NCBI RefSeq assembly: GCF_003173755.1
Contig: NZ_CP029553.1
Span: 3,930,001 to 3,994,000 of the forward strand
Length of the DNA stretch: 64,000 bases
Reading direction: 5' to 3'
DNA from: Methylobacterium terrae
GTDB taxonomy: Bacteria > Pseudomonadota > Alphaproteobacteria > Rhizobiales > Beijerinckiaceae
This document shows, piece by piece, positions 54,439-63,482 of the stretch (position 1 is its first letter; the number at the start of each line of letters is the position of its first letter). The position numbers and the translations under genes were made by a program. The notes below the pieces were generated by a model. The model was given only the letters and a program-made list of their open reading frames with translations. It was not told the origin of the DNA and searched no databases.

Positions 54439-55994
54439 CGTCCCTCGTCCGTCTTCGGCCGGCCGCGCCGCGCGGCCAGGGCCGTCTCGTAGAGGCGGAG
54501 CGCGTCGTCGCGCAAGGCCGCCCGCGACGCCTGACGGAAATAGAACATGTGGCCGCCGGGATAGACCGAGAGGGAGAGGCGCTTGCCCGTGCCGTAGGCC
54601 GGAAGCTGGTCGAGGATCAGCTTCGAGGCGAAGTAGGGCGTGACGAGGTCGGTGTAGCCGTGGGCGACCAGCACCCGCAGGTCGCCGTCGAGGGCGAGCG
54701 CCTGGCGCAGCTCGCCCACCACCTCCGGCGACGAGCGGCCGCCGCCCCAGTTCCAGCTCGCATTCACCGCGTTGTTGAGGAGTTCGTAGCGCAGGTTGGG
54801 CACGCGCCAGTTCAGGGTGCGGGCGGTGAGGTCGACGACGGCGCTGGTGAGCGGCGCCACCATGGCGGTGAGGATCGGGTCGGCGAAGCGCCCCTGCGCC
54901 GCGCTCGGGTCCGGGTCCCAGCCGGTGACGCCGGTGTCGTAGGCGCTCGCCACCCGGCCCGATTCGCGATCGGCCTCGCGCTGGTAGCTCGACCCGGCGA
55001 CCCGGCCGGCCTGGCGGCGGACCAGGGCGGGATCGAGTCCGGTCAGGCCCGCGACCCGCTCGGTCATGCGCTCGGTCGCGGCCGTGTCGGCGGGCCCGCG
55101 CAAGAGGTCGGCGAGGTAGGGCCCGGTGGCGTAGGCCTCGGCCTCCGCCATCCGGGCGGGGTCGGGCGTCTGCCCGCGGCGCTCCAGGCCGGCGGCGGCC
55201 AGCGACGGCAGGCGCGTCACGGCGCCGAGGGGGTTGTGCCGCGCCGGCTGCAGGGAGGCGAAGTCGAGCACCGGCGAGAGCAGGACCAGGCCCGAGAGCC
55301 CGACCCCGACGTCGTCCTGGAGCTTGCGGGCGATCAGCGGCCCGCGAAACCCGCCGTAGCTCTCGCCGAGGAAGAACTTGGGGGAGGCGAGCCGGTCGTT
55401 GGTGCGCAGCCAGCGGGCGATCGCGGCCGAGAGCACGGCGGCGTCGCTCTCGACGGCGTAGTACCGCTTTCCGTCGTCGCCGGCGGCGCGGCTGTAGCCG
55501 GTGCCGACGGGATCGATGAAGACGAGGTCGGTGAAGTCGAGCCAAGTCTCGTCGTTCGGCACCGCCACCGGCGGCATCGAGGGGCTGATGCTCGGCCCGT
55601 CGAGGGGCAGGCGCCAGGGCCCGACCGCCGCGAGGTTGAGATAGGCCGACGCCGCGCCGGGCCCGCCATTGACCGCGAAGGTGACGGGCCGCGTCCCGGG
55701 CTCGCCGCCCGGCAGGGTGAAGGCCGTGAAGGCGATCTCGGCCTGGAGCTTTCCGGATTCGTCGACGAGCGGCAGGCTGCCGGCCACCGCGGTGAAGCTC
55801 AGGGTGCGGCCGCCCGACAGGGTCAGGCTGTGCTGCGTCGTCGCGTCGGGCGGCAGGCGCCGTCCGTCGGGCTGGCGGGCCTCCTGACGTGCCTCCTGGC
55901 GGGTCTCCCGCTGCGCCGGCTGCGCGAGAAGCGGGGCGGGCGCGAGCAGCAGGGCTGCTGCGAGCGCGAGGATCCGTGTCGTGATGGTGGTCAT
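54435..55994 (-). CDS. S10-type serine carboxypeptidase
   Basis: 519 residues. Signal peptide about 1-24. The S10 alpha/beta-hydrolase core follows: FAVNGGPGAASAYLN, LVFIDPVGTGYSRAAG, FFLGESYGGFRGPLIA (nucleophile Ser), then LVAHGYTDLVTPYF (Asp) and SVYPGGHMFYF (His). It removes C-terminal residues from peptides in the periplasm. ATG at 55994 has gaggag five bases upstream. The lipoprotein overlaps its stop by four bases. Confidence 0.92.
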   Translation of the reverse strand: MTTITTRILALAAALLLAPAPLLAQPAQRETRQEARQEARQPDGRRLPPDATTQHSLTLSGGRTLSFTAVAGSLPLVDESGKLQAEIAFTAFTLPGGEPGTRPVTFAVNGGPGAASAYLNLAAVGPWRLPLDGPSISPSMPPVAVPNDETWLDFTDLVFIDPVGTGYSRAAGDDGKRYYAVESDAAVLSAAIARWLRTNDRLASPKFFLGESYGGFRGPLIARKLQDDVGVGLSGLVLLSPVLDFASLQPARHNPLGAVTRLPSLAAAGLERRGQTPDPARMAEAEAYATGPYLADLLRGPADTAATERMTERVAGLTGLDPALVRRQAGRVAGSSYQREADRESGRVASAYDTGVTGWDPDPSAAQGRFADPILTAMVAPLTSAVVDLTARTLNWRVPNLRYELLNNAVNASWNWGGGRSSPEVVGELRQALALDGDLRVLVAHGYTDLVTPYFASKLILDQLPAYGTGKRLSLSVYPGGHMFYFRQASRAALRDDALRLYETALAARRGRPKTDEGR

Positions 55995-56076
55995 GACGTC
56001 TCCTCGCGGGCCGGGGCCCAGGGTTGATCGACGATCTAGCGCACCCTCTCGGTCGAAAGATCGGGCGCGGGTCTCT

Positions 56077-56270
56077 CCTCTCCCCGCGGGCGGGGAGAGG
56101 GCCGTGTTTCCGTCCCGGGAACACGGCAAGCGGAGGCGAAAGCCGGAGCGAGGGTGAGGGGGTATCGCCGGACGAGGCTCCTGCGGAACCACCCCCTCAC
56201 CCTCGCCCTGCGGGCTCGCTGCATCCCTTGAACAGGGACGCAGCCCTCTCCCCGCCCGCGGGGAGAGGGG
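56077..56270. repeat. composite palindromic repeat, third architecture
   Basis: Palindrome cctctccccgcgggcggggagagg at 56077-56100 and its near-inverted copy at 56245-56268. The interior holds inverted gagggtgaggggg (56150-56162) and ccccctcaccctc (56192-56204), plus small hairpins. It fills most of the 337-base gap between the carboxypeptidase start and holC (55995-56331), which has no gene. Confidence 0.75.
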
Positions 56271-56331
56271 AAACCCGCGCCATTTCCGCTCCCCGGACGG
56301 CTTCGTCGGAACACTCCGAGCCCGTCCCGGA

Positions 56332-56784
56332 TCACGCCTTCTTCTGCCAGCGGCCGCGCTCGTCCTGCTGCCAGTAGGCGACGTCGTGGCCGGCCTCCTT
56401 GGCGCCGCGCCACTGCTCGCGGGCGTGCAGCAGGGCGTCCTGGTCGGTGCCGTCGAACAGGATGCAGATGCGCTGGTACTCGGCGGCGTCGTCCGGCAGG
56501 GCGGCGCCCTCGACGAGGAAGCGGATCGAGGCGGCGTTCGGGTTCACGTCGCGCAGGGTCAGCACCACGGGCTGCGTCGCGCAATCGGGGTCGCGGTCGG
56601 TGCCGTGGGGCAGGAAGCTCTCGTCCGAGAAGATCCAGAGGTAGTCGTCGAGGGCCTGCAGCCGCTCCTCGCTCGTCGCCTGCACGGCGACGCGCCATTG
56701 CCGCTCCAGGGATTTCTCCAGGAGGCTCGGCAGCACCTGCTCGAGGGGCTGGCGCTGCATGTGGTAGAACAGGATCTCGGTCAC
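56332..56784 (-). CDS. holC: DNA polymerase III subunit chi
   Basis: 150 residues. It connects the clamp loader to SSB. The family arrangement is visible: TEILFYHMQRQPLEQVLPSLLEKSLERQWRVAV near the N terminus, LDDYLWIFSDESFLPHG, and the C-terminal SIRFLVEGAALPDDAAEYQRICILFDGTDQDALLHAREQWR (read in parts). ATG at 56784. The mutA gene lies 62 bases upstream on the same strand. Confidence 0.9.
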   Translation of the reverse strand: MTEILFYHMQRQPLEQVLPSLLEKSLERQWRVAVQATSEERLQALDDYLWIFSDESFLPHGTDRDPDCATQPVVLTLRDVNPNAASIRFLVEGAALPDDAAEYQRICILFDGTDQDALLHAREQWRGAKEAGHDVAYWQQDERGRWQKKA

Positions 56785-56846
56785 GGTGGATCAAGGTAGG
56801 GCGCCCGGGGCCGGACGGCACCGGCCCGGGACGCGATCGCGGGCCG

Positions 56847-58679
56847 TCAGGCGGTCGCGGCGGCGTGCGCCTGCGCCAGCAGCTTCACCAGGTCGCAGCC
56901 GGCATGGAGGTCGTGGGCGATCCCGGCGGCCCGCAGCGCCGGTTCGAGGTCGCCCGGCTTGCCGGCGAGGAAGAGCGTCCCGGCGCCGGCCGCCCGCAAC
57001 GCCTCCGCGGCGGGCACCGCCTCCACGGCATAGACCGCGTCCGAGGAGCACAGGCAGGCGAGCGGCGTACCCGAGGCCCGGAACGCTTCCGCCATGGCGG
57101 CATGGTCCGGAAAACCCTCGTTCGTCACCGCCTCGATGCCGCCGGCCTCGAAGGCGTTGCGGGCGAAGGTCGCGCGGGTGTTGTGGGCGCTCAGGGGACC
57201 GAGATTGGCGAGGAAGACCCGCGGGCGCCGGCCCGTCCGCTCGAGGACCGTGTCGGAGGCGTCGCGCAGGGCCTCGTAGGGCTCGGCGAGGCGCCGGGAC
57301 GGCAGCGCGCCCTCCCCCGCCGGCGTCTCCACCGGGGCGGGCCTCAGCACCGCGACCGGCGCCTCGTGCAGGTCGGGGAACTCGCTGGTGCCGGTGATCG
57401 GCTGGCGGCGGGTGGCGAGATCCGCGTCGCGGGCCTTGCGCAGGCCGGCGAGGCGGTCCGCCAGGGCGCCGGAGCGCAGGCTCCCGGCAATGCCCCCTTC
57501 CCGCTCGATCGCCTGGAACAGCGTCCAGGCCTCGGCGCACAGAGCGTCCGTCAGGGCCTCGAAGCCGCCGGCGCCGGCGGCCGGATCGGCGACGCGCCAG
57601 AGATTGGCCTCGTCGAGGAGCACGTGCTGGGTGTTGCGGGCGCAGCGGCGCGCGAAGGCGTCGGGCAGCCCGATGGCGGCGGTGAAGGGCAGCACCGTGA
57701 TCGCGTCGGCCCCGCCCAGGCCCGCCGAGAACGCCGCGGAGGTCGCCCGCAGCATGTTGACCCAGGGGTCGCGCCGCGTGGTGCTGCGCCAGGCGGTCTC
57801 GGCGTGGAGGCGCAGCGGCGCCGGGGCGAGCCCGCACGCCTCCTCGATCCGGGCCCAGAGCCGGCGGAGCGCCCGGGTCTTGGCCACCGTCAGGAACTCG
57901 TCGGAATCGGCGACCAGCAGGAAGGCCAGGGCGGCGCGGGCGCGCTCCAGGCCGTGCCCGCCGGCCTCGAGCGCCCTGAGCGTCGCGAGCGCGCCCGAGA
58001 GCACGGCCGCCAGTTCCAGCGCCTCGCCGGCGCCGGCCTCGTGGAAGGGCCGGGCATCGGCCAGGAAGGCGCGGCCGGCGAAGCCCTGGTCCGTGGAGAC
58101 TTGCCCGTCGAGGTCGCGCAGGATCGCGGCCGGGTCGGGCCAGGACGGCGCCGCACCGGTGGCGGCCTGCACCGCGACCGGATCGAGGCCGAGATCGATG
58201 TCGAGGACCGCGAGGTCGTCGCCGCGGGATTTCGCCAGGGCGAGAAGCGCCGTCGCGGCCTCGGGCCCGGCCGCGCCGGCATCGAGCCTGATCCCGATCA
58301 GCGGCAGCATCACGTCGGCCAGCGCCGCCTCGAGCGCCTGGGGGCCGGACAGGCCGAAGCCGCGGGCGGCCGGCGCGCCGGCGACCACCAGGGTCAGGGC
58401 GTCGGCGCCACCCTCGAGATCGGCGAGCGCGAGCGCGTTGGCCTCGGCCGGGTCCGGATGGTCGACCCGCTGGCTCACCCGCCAGCGGCCGGGCGCGGCC
58501 CGGCCGGGCTGGGGGGCGGCGTCGGCCGGGGGGTAGAGCGGCGCGACCCTGATGCCGTCGGGCGTGCGGCGCACCAGCCGCTTGTCGAAATCGGCGCCTT
58601 TCAGCACCCCGTCGACCAGGGCACGCCACTGCGCCTCGGTGGCGGCCGGAAACGCGGCGGCGAGCGTCGTATCGTCCAT
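56847..58679 (-). CDS. mutA: methylmalonyl-CoA mutase small (beta) subunit
   Basis: 610 residues. Non-catalytic partner of the B12-dependent mutase that interconverts methylmalonyl-CoA and succinyl-CoA in the ethylmalonyl-CoA/propionate routes. The TIM-barrel half shows RVSQRVDHPDPAEANALALADLEGGADALTL, NMLRATSAAFSAGLGGADAITVLPF and NTQHVLLDEANLWRVADPA. The C-terminal domain (RPRVFLANLGPLSAHNTRATFARNAFEAGGIEAV) is the mutase B12-fold but lacks the DxHxxG cobalamin motif, as expected for MutA. The large subunit is not in the window. ATG at 58679. Confidence 0.93.
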   Translation of the reverse strand: MDDTTLAAAFPAATEAQWRALVDGVLKGADFDKRLVRRTPDGIRVAPLYPPADAAPQPGRAAPGRWRVSQRVDHPDPAEANALALADLEGGADALTLVVAGAPAARGFGLSGPQALEAALADVMLPLIGIRLDAGAAGPEAATALLALAKSRGDDLAVLDIDLGLDPVAVQAATGAAPSWPDPAAILRDLDGQVSTDQGFAGRAFLADARPFHEAGAGEALELAAVLSGALATLRALEAGGHGLERARAALAFLLVADSDEFLTVAKTRALRRLWARIEEACGLAPAPLRLHAETAWRSTTRRDPWVNMLRATSAAFSAGLGGADAITVLPFTAAIGLPDAFARRCARNTQHVLLDEANLWRVADPAAGAGGFEALTDALCAEAWTLFQAIEREGGIAGSLRSGALADRLAGLRKARDADLATRRQPITGTSEFPDLHEAPVAVLRPAPVETPAGEGALPSRRLAEPYEALRDASDTVLERTGRRPRVFLANLGPLSAHNTRATFARNAFEAGGIEAVTNEGFPDHAAMAEAFRASGTPLACLCSSDAVYAVEAVPAAEALRAAGAGTLFLAGKPGDLEPALRAAGIAHDLHAGCDLVKLLAQAHAAATA

Positions 58680-58770
58680 GGCGGGGTCCTCTGGCGCTGG
58701 TCTTCTCCCTAACGCCAGGACATAGCCGCGCCACCCGCCATTGGTCGAGGCCTCCGGGAGGCGCCTCGCG

Positions 58771-59574
58771 TCACCCGAACACGATCAACCCGGCAAAGCC
58801 CGCCGCGCCGACCAGGATGCGCCACCAGGCGAACAGCGAGAAGCCGTGGCGGGAGACGTAGTCGAGGAGCTTGCGGACCACGAACAGCGCCGACAGGAAC
58901 GCCACCACGAAGCCGATCGCGATCAGCCCGACATCGTCCTTCGACAGGTTCTTGTAGTTGTCGAGCAGGTCCTTGGCGAAGGCGCCGGCCATGGTGGGCA
59001 TGGCGAGGTAGAACGAGAACTCGGTGGCGGCGCGCTTGCCCGAGCCCATCAGCATGGCGCCCACGATGGTGGCGCCGGAGCGCGACACGCCGGGGATCAT
59101 GGCGAGGCACTGGAACAGGCCGATCTTGAGCGCCATCGGCAGCGAGAACTGGTGCACGTCGTCGTACTTCTGCTCGATCTCGGTCTCGTCGATCACGAGG
59201 AGCACGAGGCCGCCGGCGACCAGGGTCGAGCAGATGATCCAGGGGTTGAACAGGTAGAACTTGATGTACTTCGAGAACAGGCCGCCGATGATCGCGGCGG
59301 GCAGGAACGCGACCAGGATCGCCAGGATGAAGCGGCGGGCGTTCGGATCCGTGGGTGCCCGCCGCAGCAGGTCGAGGAGCTGGCGGAAATAGACGCCGAC
59401 GATCGCCAGGATGGCGCCGAGCTGGATCAGCACCTCGAAGGTGTTGTTGGGCGATTCGAAGCCGATGAAGTGGCCGACGAGGAGCTGGTGGCCGGTCGAG
59501 GAGACCGGGATGAACTCGGTGGCGCCCTCGACGAGGGCGAGCACCACGGCCTTGCCGATGCTGGCGACGTCCAT
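58771..59574 (-). CDS. uppP: undecaprenyl-diphosphatase
   Basis: 267 residues, about eight membrane helices. It recycles the undecaprenyl carrier of peptidoglycan synthesis. Both catalytic regions are intact: ALVEGATEFIPVSSTGHQLL (about 14-33) and the PGVSRSGATIVGAML block. ATG at 59574 preferred over GTG 59577, with ggggag seven bases upstream. Divergent from the GST gene. Confidence 0.96.
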   Translation of the reverse strand: MDVASIGKAVVLALVEGATEFIPVSSTGHQLLVGHFIGFESPNNTFEVLIQLGAILAIVGVYFRQLLDLLRRAPTDPNARRFILAILVAFLPAAIIGGLFSKYIKFYLFNPWIICSTLVAGGLVLLVIDETEIEQKYDDVHQFSLPMALKIGLFQCLAMIPGVSRSGATIVGAMLMGSGKRAATEFSFYLAMPTMAGAFAKDLLDNYKNLSKDDVGLIAIGFVVAFLSALFVVRKLLDYVSRHGFSLFAWWRILVGAAGFAGLIVFG

Positions 59575-59993
59575 CACCGCGCTCCCCGATGTGAGCCCGT
59601 GCCGCGGGCGGGGGCGTCCGCCACTCGTGTCGCCGTCGTCATATCGCCTGCTCTCGTGATCGCGCCGCGGGCGGTCGAGGGACCGCGTCCGGCGGGGAGG
59701 GAAACGGGGCCCGGCGTCAGCGCCGCGCCCGCGTCTTGCGCGCCGGTACGGCGCCAGCTCTGTGGCAAGTCTGTGGTGCGCCGGCCCGGACCGCCCCGGC
59801 CTGATGGCCTATCCTGGTACCGTCAGGGTTGAGGCTCGGTTACCAGCCACGAACACCCGTGTTAAGGATGCCGAAAGTTATCCGTGTCCCGGTGACCGGA
59901 CGTTAATCCTGCGGGGGTCAATCCGGACAGGCACGACCCACCGCGAGCCGACCTTCAAGGCCAGCCAACAGACGAAGCGCGAAACGGCCCCGC
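59575..59993. other. 419-base divergent promoter region
   Basis: No gene is convincing. It contains the upstream regions of uppP (minus) and GST (plus). Two TTAA words (59861, 59904) occur without CtrA spacing. No clear terminator, riboswitch or repeat. Confidence 0.45.
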
Positions 59994-60686
59994 ATGGCGA
60001 CGCTCCATCACTCCTCGTTCTGCCCGCATTCCCGCTTCGTGCGCCTGATCATGGCCGAGATGGGCATGGAGCCCACCCTCGTCGAGGAACGCCCCTGGGA
60101 GCGCCGGGAGGAGTTCCTGATGATGAACCCCGCCGGCACCACCCCGGTGCTGGTGGAGGAGGGCGGGCTCGCCGTGCCGGGGGGCGGGATCATCGCCGAG
60201 TACCTCGACGAGACGCGGGGCCTGGGCCTCGGCGGCTCGCGGCTGCTGCCGGACTCCCCCGCCGCCCGGGTCGAGGTGCGCCGCCTGCTCGACTGGTTCC
60301 TGCAGAAGTTCGACCAGGAGGTGACCGGCTACCTCGTCACCGAGAAGATCCACAAGCGCTTCATGACCTCGCAGTACGGCGGCGGTCCCCCTGACATGAA
60401 CGCGATCCGGGCCGCGCGCAGCAACGTGCGCTACCACCTCAAATACATCGGCTACCTGATCTCGCGGCGGAACTGGCTGGCGGGCAGCCAGCTGACCTAC
60501 GCGGATCTCGCGGCGGCGGCGCATCTCTCCTGCGTCGATTACCTCGGCGACGTGCCGTGGGATGAGGACGAGATGGCGAGGAACTGGTACGCGCGGGTGA
60601 AATCCCGCCCGTCCTTCCGCAGCCTGCTCGCCGACCGGGTGGCCGGGATGGCACCGGCGGACCATTACGCGGACCTCGACTTCTGA
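59994..60686 (+). CDS. glutathione S-transferase family protein
   Basis: 230 residues. Thioredoxin-like N-terminal domain (ATLHHSSFCPHSRFVRLIMAEMG, with FCPHS near the active site) and a helical C-terminal domain. cis-Pro region NPAGTTPVL. The layout uppP-GST-queG is typical of Rhizobiales. The substrate is unknown. ATG at 59994. Confidence 0.9.
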   Translation: MATLHHSSFCPHSRFVRLIMAEMGMEPTLVEERPWERREEFLMMNPAGTTPVLVEEGGLAVPGGGIIAEYLDETRGLGLGGSRLLPDSPAARVEVRRLLDWFLQKFDQEVTGYLVTEKIHKRFMTSQYGGGPPDMNAIRAARSNVRYHLKYIGYLISRRNWLAGSQLTYADLAAAAHLSCVDYLGDVPWDEDEMARNWYARVKSRPSFRSLLADRVAGMAPADHYADLDF

Positions 60687-60796
60687 CACCCGGACACCTG
60701 AGACACGGATCTCTGAGACACGGACCTCTGGCACCCGACGCCCTTCGACGCTTCCTGGAGACCCGCGCCCGGGCGCTGGGCTTCGACGCGCTCGCG

Positions 60797-61882
60797 GTGA
60801 CGCGCCCGGAGGCGGTGCCGGCCCTGCCCGAGCGCCTGGCCGCCTGGCTCGCGGCGGGCCATCACGGCGACATGGCCTGGATGGAGGAGCGCACGGGGGA
60901 GCGGGCGGATCCGGCGCGGCTGTGGCCGCAGGTGCGCAGCATCGTGATGCTCGGCGCCAATGCCGGGCCGGACGGGGACCCGCTGGCGGCGCTCTCCGAC
61001 CCGTCGCGCGGCTCGATCGCCGTCTATGCCCGCCGGCGCGACTACCACGACGTGATCAAGGGCAAGCTGAAGGAACTCGGGGGCGCCTTCGCGGCGAAGG
61101 CGGGGGCGAAGGTCAAGGTCTTCGTCGACACCGCGCCGGTGATGGAGAAGCCGCTCGCCGCCGCCTCCGGCCTCGGCTGGCAGGGCAAGCACAGCGTGCT
61201 GGTGTCGCGGACTTTCGGCAACTGGCTCCTGCTCGGGGCGATCTACACCACCGCGGCGCTCGCCCCGGACGAGCCCGAGGGCGACCGTTGCGGCCGCTGC
61301 CGGCGCTGCCTCGACGCCTGCCCGACCGACGCGCTGCCGGCGCCCTACCGGCTGGATGCCCGGCGCTGCCTCGCCTACCTGACGATCGAGCATGCCGGGC
61401 CGATCCCGGAGGAATTCCGGGCACCGATGGGCAACCGGGTGTTCGGCTGCGACGACTGCCTGGCGGTCTGCCCGTGGAACAAGTTCGCGTCCGCGGCCCG
61501 GGAGGCGCGCCTTGCCGCCCGCGAGGATCTGGCGGCCCCGCCGCTCGCGGAGCTGGCCCGGCTCGACGACGCGGCCTTCCGGCTCCGCTTCGCCGGCACG
61601 CCGATCAAGCGCACCGGGCGCGACCGCTTCCTGCGCAACGTGCTGATCGCGATCGGCAATTCGGGGGATGCAGCGCTCGCCGGGGAGGTTCTGCGGCTCC
61701 TCGACGACGCCTCCCCGCTTGTGCGGGGCATGGCGGTGTGGGCGCTCGCCCGGCTCGGGCGCCTGCCCCCGGTTCAGCCGGACGAGCAGGACCCCGACGT
61801 GCTCGCCGAATGGGCGGCTGCGAAAAACCCGGGTGTCCAGAGGGCGAGCCCTCTGGCGGGTGCAGGGCGGCGCCCTGCATAA
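60797..61882 (+). CDS. queG: epoxyqueuosine reductase QueG
   Basis: 361 residues from the GTG at 60797. It makes queuosine from epoxyqueuosine in tRNA, using a corrinoid and two 4Fe-4S clusters. The cluster motifs are CGRCRRCLDACPTDAL and CDDCLAVCPWNKF, and HEAT-like repeats follow (LRNVLIAIGNSGDAALAGEVLRLLDD, read in part). The family N-terminal helix (LRRFLETRARALGFDALAV) is encoded in frame upstream of 60797 but has no ATG, GTG or TTG; a CTG at 60728 is a candidate. The C terminus is encoded by two palindromes. About 100 bases after the GST gene. Confidence 0.9.
   Translation: MTRPEAVPALPERLAAWLAAGHHGDMAWMEERTGERADPARLWPQVRSIVMLGANAGPDGDPLAALSDPSRGSIAVYARRRDYHDVIKGKLKELGGAFAAKAGAKVKVFVDTAPVMEKPLAAASGLGWQGKHSVLVSRTFGNWLLLGAIYTTAALAPDEPEGDRCGRCRRCLDACPTDALPAPYRLDARRCLAYLTIEHAGPIPEEFRAPMGNRVFGCDDCLAVCPWNKFASAAREARLAAREDLAAPPLAELARLDDAAFRLRFAGTPIKRTGRDRFLRNVLIAIGNSGDAALAGEVLRLLDDASPLVRGMAVWALARLGRLPPVQPDEQDPDVLAEWAAAKNPGVQRASPLAGAGRRPA
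61837..61878. repeat. two adjacent palindromes at the queG 3' end
   Basis: CCAGAGGG-CGAG-CCCTCTGG (61837-61856) and GCAGGGCG-G-CGCCCTGC (61862-61878), inside the last codons of queG. They look like a dispersed intergenic doublet that has been read into the coding sequence. Confidence 0.75.
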
Positions 61883-61915
61883 GACCGCACATCCCTCGGT
61901 CTCAGGCTCGGTCGC

Positions 61916-62752
61916 ATGAACCTGTTCGTCTTCGGGCTCGGCTACACGGCCGGCCACTTCGCGGCGCGCGAGCGCGTCCGCTTCGCCTCGGTCGTCGCCA
62001 CCCGCCAGTCGCCGGCCGCGATCGACGGGGTCGCGGTGCGGGTGTTCTCGCCCGACGAGACGGATCCGCGGATCGCCGACGACCTCGGCCGAGCCGACGC
62101 GATCCTGGTGTCGATCCCGCCGGATTCCGGCCACGACCCGGCGCTCGCCGCCTTTGCCGACGCCATCGCCACGAGCCCGGCGCGGTGGATCGGCTACCTC
62201 TCGACCATCGGGGTCTACGGCGACCAGGGCGGCGCCTGGATCGACGAGGCGACGCCGCCCTCCCCCACCCACCAGCGCACCCGCGACCGGGTGGCGGCGG
62301 AAGACGCCTGGCTCGCCCTCGGAGCGCGGGCGGGCAAGGCGGTGCAGGTGTTCCGGCTGTCGGGCATCTACGGTCCGGGGCGCAACGCCTTCGAGAAGCT
62401 GCGGCAGGGCAAGGCGCAGCGCATCGTCAAGCCGGGCCAGGTGTTCAACCGCATCCATGTCGACGACATCGCGACGGTGCTGGCCGCCTCCCTCGACAAT
62501 CCGCGCCCGGGCGCGGTCTACAACGTCACCGACGACGAGCCGGCGCCGCCCCAGGACGTGACCGCCTTCGCGGCCGACCTCGCCGGGTTGGCCCTGCCCC
62601 CGGCGGTGGATTTCGACACCGCCGCCTTGAGCCCGATGGCGCGCAGCTTCTACGGCGAGAACAAGCGGGTGCGGAACCGGCTGATCCGGGAGGAGCTGGG
62701 GGTCGCGCTGGCATATCCGACGTATCGGGAGGGGTTGCGAGGGCTGGTGTAG
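61916..62752 (+). CDS. NAD(P)-dependent SDR/epimerase-like protein (YeeZ type)
   Basis: 278 residues. N-terminal NLFVFGLGYTAGHFAARE is a Rossmann nucleotide-binding start (GxGYxG-like), followed by IGYLSTIGVYGDQGG (with the SDR serine/tyrosine neighbourhood) and FNRIHVDDIATVLAASLDNPRPGAVYNVTDDEP. It resembles YeeZ/SDR extended proteins of unknown substrate. ATG at 61916, 33 bases after queG. Confidence 0.88.
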   Translation: MNLFVFGLGYTAGHFAARERVRFASVVATRQSPAAIDGVAVRVFSPDETDPRIADDLGRADAILVSIPPDSGHDPALAAFADAIATSPARWIGYLSTIGVYGDQGGAWIDEATPPSPTHQRTRDRVAAEDAWLALGARAGKAVQVFRLSGIYGPGRNAFEKLRQGKAQRIVKPGQVFNRIHVDDIATVLAASLDNPRPGAVYNVTDDEPAPPQDVTAFAADLAGLALPPAVDFDTAALSPMARSFYGENKRVRNRLIREELGVALAYPTYREGLRGLV

Positions 62753-62761
62753 CGGCCCGTC

Positions 62762-63409
62762 ATGTCCGGCTCACCGGCTCCCATGGTGGTTGCGGTCGGC
62801 GGTTCGGGCCGGCACGCTCGCGTGGTGCTGGAGGCCGCCGATCTCGCCGGGCTACCGGTCCACGGCGTCCTGTCGGATGATCTGGGTACCGGCGAATCGT
62901 TCTTCGGATCGCATCGCGTCCTCGGCGGGCTCGACCGCCTTCGCGATCGGGCCTTCCTGCAAGGCTCCCGAGTCCATCTCGGGACTGGTGATCGGGCCGT
63001 GCGGCGGTCGATGGCAGAGCTGGTTCAGGCCGGTGGGGGACGACTCGGCACGATCATCCACCCCGCCGGCATCGTGTCCCCGAGTGCCGTGATCTCTGCG
63101 GGAGCATTCATCGCGGCCGGCGCGATCGTGGGCGTCGGCGCCGTCCTGGCGGAGGCCTGCCTCGTCAATACGGGCGCGAGCATCGACCACGATTACCGGC
63201 TCGACTTCAGGGTGTGCGTCGGTCCGGGGGCACGGCTCGCCGGGACGGTCCGGTGCGAGGCCGACGTCCATATCGGGCTTGGCGCCTGCATCCTGCAGGG
63301 ATTACGGCTCGGCCGGGGCGCGGTCGTCGGCGCGGGCGCCGTCGTCACGCGGGATGTCGCGGCCGGCCAGACCGTCGTGGGTTGCCCGGCCCGACCTTTG
63401 AAGCGGTGA
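62762..63409 (+). CDS. NeuD/PglD-like sugar O-acyltransferase
   Basis: 215 residues. An N-terminal nucleotide-sugar-binding Rossmann half (VVAVGGSGRHARVVLEAADLAG) and a C-terminal left-handed beta-helix (hexapeptide repeats VSPSAVISAGAFIAAGAIVG, HIGLGACILQGLRLGRGAVVGAGAVVTRDV). The catalytic His is in GASIDHDYRL. It probably acetylates an amino-sugar. ATG at 62762, nine bases after the SDR gene, so co-transcription is likely. Confidence 0.9.
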   Translation: MSGSPAPMVVAVGGSGRHARVVLEAADLAGLPVHGVLSDDLGTGESFFGSHRVLGGLDRLRDRAFLQGSRVHLGTGDRAVRRSMAELVQAGGGRLGTIIHPAGIVSPSAVISAGAFIAAGAIVGVGAVLAEACLVNTGASIDHDYRLDFRVCVGPGARLAGTVRCEADVHIGLGACILQGLRLGRGAVVGAGAVVTRDVAAGQTVVGCPARPLKR

Positions 63410-63482
63410 CCGAATCCTCCACGATATGATGCCGAACGACACCGCACGTCGTCATGGCAGCCATCGAGATCGGAACACCGCG

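Noticed and set aside
59861..59908. Paired TTAA words before the GST gene as a CtrA site
   Set aside because: Spacing is far from seven bases.
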